Assembly: GCA_029050995.1 (NCBI GenBank)
Contig: JAIDLO010000206.1
Coordinates: forward strand, 1 to 17,788
Reading direction: 5' to 3'
From: Eubacterium sp.
GTDB lineage: Bacteria > Bacillota > Clostridia > Oscillospirales > Acutalibacteraceae
DNA: 17,788 nucleotides
Shown: one piece after another, positions 1 through 5,255 of the stretch
How positions within the stretch are numbered: the stretch's first letter is position 1
How the letters are laid out: each line of letters starts with the position of its first letter
Program-made: the position numbers and the translations under genes
The notes under the pieces: model-generated
Databases searched by the model: none
The model's input: the letters and a program-made list of their open reading frames with translations, nothing else
What the model was told of the DNA's origin: nothing

Positions 1-135
1 TAATTGTTTATTTCACTTAATATTATATTAAAAACATTAATTTGTCAACTATAAAGCGTTTTTATATGCTTTTATATAATGTTAATGTGCATAAAAAATA
101 ATGCTCTTTTTTTGTCAATTTTTATATTTTACCAC

Positions 136-164
136 TTTAAAAAGATATGTCCATTTGTTATAAT
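136..164 (+). promoter_or_regulatory. Probable sigma-A promoter with extended -10 for the PurF-like gene
   Basis: The -10 TATAAT is at 159-164 and is preceded by TG at 156-157, giving an extended -10 (TGtTATAAT). A weak -35 (TTTAAA, 136-141) lies 17 bases upstream. The predicted start near 171 gives a 5' UTR of about 38 bases. The rest of 1-135 is very A+T rich, with two TTGTCA hexamers (43-48 and 112-117). I see no riboswitch or PurR-box-like element in it. Confidence 0.55.
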
Positions 165-208
165 AATTGTATCACTTTAACAAACTAAATATTTTCAGGA
201 GGATGTTT

Positions 209-1618
209 ATGGGCGGTTTTTTTGCAGCAGCATCTAAAGACGATTGTGTGTTTGATTTGTTTTATGGTGTTGACTATCATTCCCATCTTGGCACAAGGCG
301 TGCCGGTATGGCAGTTTATAGTGAAGAAGAGGGATTTGACAGAGCTATTCACAATATTGAACATGCACCATTCAGAACGAAATTTACAGATGAATCGAAT
401 TCTATGAAGGGTACGCTCGGAATCGGTTGTATTTCAGATTTTGAGGCTCAGCCTATTTTAGTTCGTTCTCATCACGGCACCTTTGCAATTACCACTGTTG
501 GCAGAATCAACAATGCGGATGAAATAGTTGATAAAATCATTAAAACCAACACCCACTTTTTTGAAATGCATGGTGGAGAAATAAATCCCACTGAGCTTGT
601 TGCGGCTATTATTAATCAGAAAGATAATTTTATTGAGGGTATTCAGTATGCACAGGAGATTATTGACGGCTCAATGAGCATGCTTATTCTTACCCCAAAG
701 GGCGTTTATGCGGCAAGAGATAAGATGGGCAGAACACCTATTGTTGCCGGCAAAAAAGGCGACGAAGGCTATTGCTTCAGCTTTGAAAGCTTTGCTTATC
801 TGAACCTTGGATATACAGATTATAAAGAGCTTGGACCGGGCGAAATTGCAATTATGACACCCGATGGAATCAAAACGCTTATTCAGCCTGGCAAGGATAT
901 GAAAATTTGTACCTTCCTCTGGATTTATTATGGTTATCCATCCTCTTCCTATGAAGGAATCAGCGTTGAAAAAATGCGCTATAATTGCGGACAGGCTCTT
1001 GCACGCAGAGATCATGTTAAGCCTGATATTGTTGCAGGTGTTCCGGATTCCGGTATTGCGCATGCAATCGGTTATGCAAATGAATCCGGTGTTCCTTTCT
1101 CAAGACCTTTTGTTAAGTACACACCAACATGGCCTCGTTCATTTATGCCGACACATCAGAGCAAAAGAGATCTTATTGCGAAGATGAAGCTGATTCCGAT
1201 ACATGATTTAATCGAGGGTAAAAGCCTTCTTCTGATTGATGATTCAATCGTTCGAGGAACACAGCTTCGTGAAACAACTGAATTTCTTTATTCAAGCGGA
1301 GCTAAGGAGGTTCATATTCGTCCTGCCTGCCCTCCATTGTTTTACGGCTGTAAATATCTTAATTTCTCTCGTTCAACCTCTGAAATGGAATTGATTACCC
1401 GCCGTGTTATTCAGGAATTTGAGGGCGACAATGTAAGCGATGAGGTTATTCAGGAATATACAAATCCGGACAGTGAAAAGTATCAGAAAATGATAGACAG
1501 AATTTGCGAAAAGCTTCATTTTACAACGCTTCGTTATCATCGCCTTGATGATATGATTGAAGCAGTTGGCATTGAACCGGACAAGCTCTGTACATATTGC
1601 TGGAACGGCAAAGAATAA
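209..1618 (+). CDS. PurF-like amidophosphoribosyltransferase paralogue with a degenerate glutaminase domain
   Basis: 469 aa, homologous to glutamine PRPP amidotransferase (class II glutamine amidotransferase domain plus phosphoribosyltransferase domain). I chose ATG 209 because AGGAGG at 197-202 is 6 bases upstream; ATG 203 abuts the SD directly. The PRPP-binding loop is intact (IDDSIVRGT, residues 343-351), as is the AGVPDSG motif. The four cysteines matching Fe-S ligands of Bacillus-type PurF are kept (KIC-TF, YGC-KY, and LCTYC near the C-terminus). The glutaminase half is degenerate: the protein starts MGGFF where active enzymes have Cys after Met or a propeptide. The regions of HVRYSTTG, HNGNL and SDTE in the canonical PurF of this window read GIGCISD, VGRINN and INPTE. 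It may use free ammonia, another amine donor, or be regulatory. It is monocistronic and ends at a bidirectional terminator. Confidence 0.85.
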   Translation: MGGFFAAASKDDCVFDLFYGVDYHSHLGTRRAGMAVYSEEEGFDRAIHNIEHAPFRTKFTDESNSMKGTLGIGCISDFEAQPILVRSHHGTFAITTVGRINNADEIVDKIIKTNTHFFEMHGGEINPTELVAAIINQKDNFIEGIQYAQEIIDGSMSMLILTPKGVYAARDKMGRTPIVAGKKGDEGYCFSFESFAYLNLGYTDYKELGPGEIAIMTPDGIKTLIQPGKDMKICTFLWIYYGYPSSSYEGISVEKMRYNCGQALARRDHVKPDIVAGVPDSGIAHAIGYANESGVPFSRPFVKYTPTWPRSFMPTHQSKRDLIAKMKLIPIHDLIEGKSLLLIDDSIVRGTQLRETTEFLYSSGAKEVHIRPACPPLFYGCKYLNFSRSTSEMELITRRVIQEFEGDNVSDEVIQEYTNPDSEKYQKMIDRICEKLHFTTLRYHRLDDMIEAVGIEPDKLCTYCWNGKE

Positions 1619-1629
1619 ATTACATAAAA

Positions 1630-1668
1630 AAGCCTTTAGCATTTAGCTAAAGGCTTAATTTTTTTATT
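1630..1668. terminator. Bidirectional intrinsic terminator between convergent genes
   Basis: An 11-bp perfect stem, AAGCCTTTAGC (1630-1640) with GCTAAAGGCTT (1646-1656), has a 5-base loop. It is followed by a T-rich run on the plus strand and by TTTTTT on the minus strand. It ends the PurF-like gene and, in reverse, the membrane protein gene that stops at 1680. Confidence 0.85.
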
Positions 1669-1679
1669 TTAATGTTTCA

Positions 1680-2480
1680 TTATTTTGTCAGTACAAACAT
1701 TGCATTTTCACTGAAGCTGTGCATTTCAGCATCCTTAAGCAAATATACGAAGCATTCTTTTCCAACCTTTTCATAGTTCACATTAAGGATTTTTGCAGAA
1801 ATTGTTTTGTTGAAAACATTAATAAGCGGTCCCATACAGAAAGCGGTAATAATTGTTCCGATTCCGATATTTTTGATGTTTTCAAAATTTCCGCTGAAAA
1901 TAGCAGCTAAGCCGCCGCTTACGGCAAGACCAATCATGATAACGGTTACATCTGTTATAACTCTTACCCATTTGTGTGAGAGCTTAATGCCTCTGCTGAG
2001 CATAAAACCAACTGCATCATAAGGACCAACGCCTACATTTGCTGTAAAGAAAAGAGAGCAAGCAAAGCAAAGTGTTATGATTCCAATGATTAAGAGAAAA
2101 ATTCTGAACGGCATTGTGTAATTCTGCTGTGCAAACGGCTCAAAGATATTCTGGAAAAATTCGCAGGCATATCCGCATCCAACCATATTAAATACAGTGC
2201 CGATACCAACCAAGCCCCTGTGTGCAACTAAAATAACATAAAGCAGGATTACTGCATTTACAATCAATTGGTAGGTTCCGAATCGAAGATTTAATGCTGA
2301 AGCAATGTTCATATTCATTGAAGTGAACGGATCAACACCAAATCCTGAAACAGAGAAAAGGGAAATACCCAATCCCATGATGATTATGCTGAAAAGTGAA
2401 ATTACAATTCTTCTTGTTGTGTTTTTCTGTTTAAACATATCTTTAAAATATCCGAGAATTTCTTGCATTATTTTTTCCAT
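1680..2480 (-). CDS. YczE/YitT-type (COG2364-like) integral membrane protein
   Basis: 266 aa. Start ATG 2480 was chosen because GGAGG (complement of 2487-2491) sits 6 bases upstream; a longer frame to 2543 would run through the promoter. After a basic N-terminus (KQKNTTRR) come about five or six hydrophobic segments. The protein has an internal duplication typical of this family: GFGVDPFTS near the first membrane segment and NVGVGPYDAV near the fourth, so two related halves face each other. Members of this family are membrane proteins of unassigned or loosely assigned function (some lie near regulators or transport genes); no substrate can be read from the sequence. It is transcribed alone, convergent with the PurF-like gene. 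Confidence 0.75.
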   Translation of the reverse strand: MEKIMQEILGYFKDMFKQKNTTRRIVISLFSIIIMGLGISLFSVSGFGVDPFTSMNMNIASALNLRFGTYQLIVNAVILLYVILVAHRGLVGIGTVFNMVGCGYACEFFQNIFEPFAQQNYTMPFRIFLLIIGIITLCFACSLFFTANVGVGPYDAVGFMLSRGIKLSHKWVRVITDVTVIMIGLAVSGGLAAIFSGNFENIKNIGIGTIITAFCMGPLINVFNKTISAKILNVNYEKVGKECFVYLLKDAEMHSFSENAMFVLTK

Positions 2481-2522
2481 AATTAACCTCCGATATAATG
2501 ATTTATTTCTTAATTCGAGACT

Positions 2523-2550
2523 ATTATATTCAACAAGTTTCAATTTTCAA
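2523..2550 (-). promoter_or_regulatory. Sigma-A promoter for the YczE-type membrane protein
   Basis: On the minus strand, TTGAAA (complement of 2545-2550), a 16-base spacer and TATAAT (complement of 2523-2528) lie about 43 bases upstream of the chosen start codon. The promoter lies downstream of the small-RNA terminator, so the gene need not depend on readthrough from the upstream transcript. Confidence 0.65.
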
Positions 2551-2666
2551 GTCTTTTATGCAACTTTCCCTGTGATTAACATAATAAACAAAGAACAGTC
2601 AATACTTTTGTATATATTGCACAAATATCTGCTTGGATATTTTTGTAACAAAACCAGCAATAAAAT

Positions 2667-2763
2667 GAAAAAAGCTGCCGAGGGTACGACAGCTTTTTCC
2701 AAAGGGGTAAAAATTTATGTGAAAGCCAAAGGCTTTTCAACAAAGCGTTTATTTGCTTTGTTG
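2667..2763 (-). ncRNA. Candidate small structured RNA (~97 nt) with its own promoter and terminator
   Basis: A strong minus-strand promoter (2769-2796) predicts initiation at about 2762-2763. The transcript would begin with a 9-bp hairpin, CAACAAAGC paired with GCTTTGTTG (2738-2763). A second hairpin follows, GAAAAGCC with GGCTTTC (2721-2738), then a single-stranded stretch containing ACCCCTTTGG (2699-2708). It ends in a terminator hairpin, AAAAAGCTG with CAGCTTTTT (2669-2698), and a U-run. No credible reading frame is present. I do not recognise a known RNA family. It could be a free sRNA, or a leader/riboswitch with a terminator for the membrane protein gene 188 bases downstream, though that gene has its own promoter-like sequence. 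Confidence 0.5.
2668..2698 (-). terminator. Intrinsic terminator of the candidate small RNA
   Basis: A 9-bp stem, AAAAAGCTG (2669-2677) with CAGCTTTTT (2690-2698), has a 12-base loop. The minus strand runs into TTTTTT immediately after the stem. No gene ends here, so the terminator must serve a non-coding or leader transcript. Confidence 0.65.
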
Positions 2764-2768
2764 CCTTT

Positions 2769-2796
2769 ATTATATCCATACGCTGAAAAAAGTCAA
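2769..2796 (-). promoter_or_regulatory. Strong sigma-A-like promoter with no protein gene downstream
   Basis: On the minus strand: TTGACT (complement of 2791-2796), a 16-base spacer and TATAAT (complement of 2769-2774). Five of six bases match at -35 and six of six at -10. It drives the candidate small RNA at 2667-2763. The remaining sequence from 2797 to 2900 is A+T rich and I see nothing in it. Confidence 0.6.
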
Positions 2797-2901
2797 TATT
2801 CTTGTGCAACTTTCTATTTTTTATCTATTTGTTAAAGTTTATTTTAATTAAAAATTATGCAATATATACAAATATTGATGTAAAACTATGTATAATTAGC
2901 C

Positions 2902-2948
2902 AAAAATTTCCGCACCAATATTTCAATAAGAAACGGTGCGGAATTTTT
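2902..2948 (-). terminator. Terminator of spoVT
   Basis: A stem of CCGCACC (2910-2916) with GGTGCGG (2935-2941) is extended by A/T pairs. The minus-strand transcript ends in a T-rich run (AAATTTTTGG). It lies directly after the spoVT stop codon. Confidence 0.75.
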
Positions 2949-2953
2949 TGGAT

Positions 2954-3490
2954 TTATTCCATCTGTTTTCCTAAAAATGCGGCTGCAACCTGAACAAGTT
3001 TAATGTCTGTTTCAGATGGCGGTTCATTGGATTCGTCCTCCATTAATGCAACTGCGCCTGAAACATCCCCTCCGTATATAATCGGATACACTACATTCGC
3101 CTTTCTGTTGAAGCCCTCGATCGCATTAATTGCAGGCACATCATTTGTTCTGATGTGTATGGCTCTGTTTTCCATAAGCTCTTCTATATTTTTTGTTATG
3201 CGTCTTTCCAGAATTTCTCTTTTGCTGATTCCGGATGCGGCAATAACATGGTCGTTATCCATAATTGCAATCGGAAGTCCGCCGCTTTTGTGCAAAACCT
3301 CGGCATATTGATTTGCAAAATTAGAAAGCTCGCCGATTGGGGAATATTTTTTGAAAATCACTTCGCCCTCTGCATCTGTAAATATCTCAAGCGGATCTCC
3401 CTCTCTTATACGAAAAGAACGCCTGATTTCCTTTGGAATAACGATTCTTCCTAAATCATCAATTCTTCTAACAATTCCTGTTGCCTTCAT
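2954..3490 (-). CDS. spoVT: Stage V sporulation protein T (AbrB-type transcription regulator with GAF-like domain)
   Basis: 178 aa, the same length as Bacillus SpoVT. Residues 1-50 are an AbrB swapped-hairpin DNA-binding domain (MKATGIVRRIDDLGRIVIPK, then a FRIREGDPLEIF segment). Residues from about 60 to 178 are the GAF-like ligand/dimer domain. Start ATG 3490 has GGGAG 8 bases upstream; the frame stays open further upstream only as leader DNA. In Bacillus the protein is made in the forespore under sigma-G and tunes sigma-G genes and spore germination properties. Its presence says the organism is a spore former or derives from one. Its first 69 bases and its leader are duplicated at 7882-8039, on the far side of the restriction cassette, so this intact copy may now use a leader brought by the insert. 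Confidence 0.93.
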   Translation of the reverse strand: MKATGIVRRIDDLGRIVIPKEIRRSFRIREGDPLEIFTDAEGEVIFKKYSPIGELSNFANQYAEVLHKSGGLPIAIMDNDHVIAASGISKREILERRITKNIEELMENRAIHIRTNDVPAINAIEGFNRKANVVYPIIYGGDVSGAVALMEDESNEPPSETDIKLVQVAAAFLGKQME

Positions 3491-3579
3491 ATTGAATTCT
3501 CCCTTAAAATGTAATTTTCTCTGTAATATTTTGCACATAAAGTGCATTTGTATGCGAAAGATTTTATGTATTTTTTTGG
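3422..3579. repeat. Left copy of the 158-bp direct repeat (spoVT 5' end plus leader)
   Basis: Bases 3422-3579 are identical to 7882-8039. The repeat covers the first 69 coding bases of spoVT and 89 bases upstream of it. Weaker similarity with small indels continues to about 3609/8070. The edge inside the coding sequence is sharp; the leader-side edge fades. The two copies bracket the ATPase/restriction cassette. Confidence 0.97.
3527..3555 (-). promoter_or_regulatory. Possible sigma-G/sigma-F type promoter of spoVT
   Basis: On the minus strand, GCATA (complement of 3551-3555), a 17-base spacer and CAAAATA (complement of 3527-3533) resemble the forespore sigma pattern (GNATA and CATnnTA-like). 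The spacer contains an inverted repeat, TGCAC-N5-GTGCA (3532-3546). Both elements are also present in the duplicated copy (7987-8015). The assignment rests on pattern match and on the known sigma-G dependence of Bacillus spoVT. Confidence 0.35.
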
Positions 3580-3649
3580 AAATTATTTTGTATAAAAAAT
3601 TAAAACAACTATTGCTTCTATAAAGATTAATTGGCACCAATTGCCGCAA

Positions 3650-3692
3650 TAAAAAATCCAATATTCTGCAACAAGTATAAAATATCGGATTT
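3650..3692 (-). terminator. Minus-strand terminator-like hairpin at the left edge of the cassette
   Basis: A 12-bp stem with one mismatch, AAATCCAATATT (3654-3665) with AATATCGGATTT (3681-3692), is followed on the minus strand by TTTTTT. No minus-strand gene lies immediately upstream, so it is either a remnant of a former neighbour or an insulator between the cassette and spoVT. Confidence 0.55.
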
Positions 3693-3724
3693 CAGTAACT
3701 TTCAAATAAATATAAATCATAAAT

Positions 3725-3814
3725 AAGTAAATCGTATACCACTAAATCTTGCTTGGTCTATTGACATCAGGCAATTAGTAGAGTATAATTAAGTAAATCA
3801 TAAATCACTAATTA
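3725..3814. repeat. Pair of imperfect 24-bp direct repeats flanking the cassette promoter
   Basis: Bases 3725-3748 and 3791-3814 match at 19 of 24 positions; both begin AAGTAAATC and share a CACTAA block. One lies upstream of the -35, the other over the predicted transcription start. This is the layout of paired operator sites, but no regulator is known and A+T richness could produce some of the match. Confidence 0.4.
3761..3789 (+). promoter_or_regulatory. Perfect-consensus sigma-A promoter of the ATPase/restriction cassette
   Basis: TTGACA at 3761-3766, a 17-base spacer and TATAAT at 3784-3789 match the consensus exactly in both hexamers and in spacing. Transcription should start near 3796, about 36 bases before the ATPase start codon. 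A fully consensus promoter implies strong expression unless repressed. Confidence 0.85.
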
Positions 3815-3831
3815 CAACAAAGGTGGATAAA

Positions 3832-5220
3832 ATGTTTATAGGACGAAAAAAGGAATTAGGCGAATTAAATAAACTGTATAATTCTGACAAATTTGAATTT
3901 GCCGTTATATATGGCAGACGCCGTGTTGGAAAAACTGCTCTTATCAATGAATTCACCAAATATAAAGATACTATTTTCTTTACCGGTGTTGAGACCAATG
4001 CAAAACAAAATCTTGAAAATTTTTCAAAAAGCATTATGGAGTACAATACAGGGAAAATTGTTGATTCAACCTTTTCTTCATTTCAATCCGCATTAGAATA
4101 TGTTTTTGAATTGGCAAAAAGCAAAAGAATTGTGCTTGTAATTGACGAGTATCCATATGTCGCTCGAGCATCCAAAAGTCTTGCCTCTACACTGCAGCTT
4201 TTGATAGATAAGCATAAGGATTCTTCAAAGTTGTTTCTGATTCTTTGCGGCTCTTCTATGTCCTATATGGAAGATGAAGTACTGGCATATAAAGCACCGC
4301 TTTATGGCAGAAGAACGGCTCAGTTTAAAATACAGCCATTTGATTTTTTTGAAGTTTGTGATTATTTCAAAAATTATACCGCTGAAGAAAAGTTAATGGC
4401 TTATGGAATTATTGGTGGTACACCTCAATATCTCTTGCAGATAAATGATAAGAGTTCTATTGAAGACAATATAAAAAACATATATCTTAATCCAACTTCA
4501 GCTATATATGAGGAACCAAATAACCTCTTGAAACAGGAAGTCAGAGAACCTGCAATTTATAATGCAATTATTACTGCTGTTGCTGCAGGTGCATCAAAAA
4601 TGAGTGAGATTTCAAGTAAGGTAGCGGAGGATACAAGCGTATGTTCAACCTATATTAAAAATCTCATTTCACTTGGCATTGTAAAAAAGGAAACACCCTA
4701 TGGCGAAAAATCAAGCCGAAAGACAATTTATTCCATTGAAGATAATATGTTTCGTTTTTGGTATCGCTTTGTACCGGAAAATACATCTGTTATTTCCAGA
4801 GGTGCAACGGATCTTGCATATAAACGAATTGAGCCTGAACTTTCAACTTATATGGGCAGTGTATTTGAAGAAATCTGCAAGCAATATTTGTGGAATCAGC
4901 TGCTTGATGGCAAAAGTCCGATAAATTTCTCAGACCTCGGCAGATGGTGGGGGGCGAATCCCAAAACCAAGTCTCAGGAAGAAATTGATATTATGGGAAC
5001 TGACAAAGAGTGTGCTTTATTCGCCGAATGCAAATGGACAAATGAAAAGGTTGATACAGGAGTATTAGATACTCTTGTAAATCGCAGCGAATTATTCAAT
5101 TTTAAAGAAAAACATTTTTACCTATTTGCAAAAACAGGATTTACAAAAGGCTGTATTGATAAAGCGGATAATATGGGTAATGTAATACTTCTAGAATATA
5201 AAGAATTGTTCAAATTATAG
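3832..5220 (+). CDS. AAA ATPase (ATPase_2 family) with C-terminal DUF234/PD-(D/E)XK-like domain
   Basis: 462 aa. ATG 3832 was chosen because AGGTGG (3821-3826) lies 5 bases upstream; the in-frame GTG at 3823 overlaps that SD. The N-terminal MFIGRKKEL segment and Walker A GRRRVGKT (28-35) are followed by Walker B VLVIDE (D105-E106) and a sensor-like LILCGSS (residues 136-142). A winged-helix-like segment lies around 240-300. The C-terminal third matches DUF234: IDIMG around D386 followed by AECKW (E399, K401), the D...ExK spacing of a PD-(D/E)XK nuclease fold. Such proteins are common in gut Firmicutes and archaea; their cellular role is not settled. It lies 35 bases before the restriction-modification gene, on the same strand and behind the same promoter, so the two are probably co-transcribed. 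An accessory or separate defence role is inference. Confidence 0.85.
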   Translation: MFIGRKKELGELNKLYNSDKFEFAVIYGRRRVGKTALINEFTKYKDTIFFTGVETNAKQNLENFSKSIMEYNTGKIVDSTFSSFQSALEYVFELAKSKRIVLVIDEYPYVARASKSLASTLQLLIDKHKDSSKLFLILCGSSMSYMEDEVLAYKAPLYGRRTAQFKIQPFDFFEVCDYFKNYTAEEKLMAYGIIGGTPQYLLQINDKSSIEDNIKNIYLNPTSAIYEEPNNLLKQEVREPAIYNAIITAVAAGASKMSEISSKVAEDTSVCSTYIKNLISLGIVKKETPYGEKSSRKTIYSIEDNMFRFWYRFVPENTSVISRGATDLAYKRIEPELSTYMGSVFEEICKQYLWNQLLDGKSPINFSDLGRWWGANPKTKSQEEIDIMGTDKECALFAECKWTNEKVDTGVLDTLVNRSELFNFKEKHFYLFAKTGFTKGCIDKADNMGNVILLEYKELFKL

Positions 5221-5255
5221 ATATATACTTTTGATAGTAAGAAAGAGAGATAAAA

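Noticed and set aside
1..166. Purine riboswitch upstream of the PurF-like gene
   Set aside because: The predicted transcript leader is only about 38 bases and shows no conserved purine-aptamer core or terminator.
245..247. Cys13 of the PurF-like protein as the missing glutaminase nucleophile
   Set aside because: The nucleophile must become the N-terminal residue and be followed by GVFG/GIVG; here the residues around Cys13 are DDCVFD and the MGGFF start aligns to the nucleophile position.
2576..2809. 77-aa ORF on the minus strand in the intergenic region
   Set aside because: It crosses the predicted promoter, hairpins and terminator, lacks an SD and has unnatural composition rich in C, F, L and W; the RNA reading explains the region better.
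3823..3831. GTG start for the ATPase
   Set aside because: It overlaps the SD AGGTGG; ATG 3832 has correct spacing and the family's usual MFIGR-type N-terminus.
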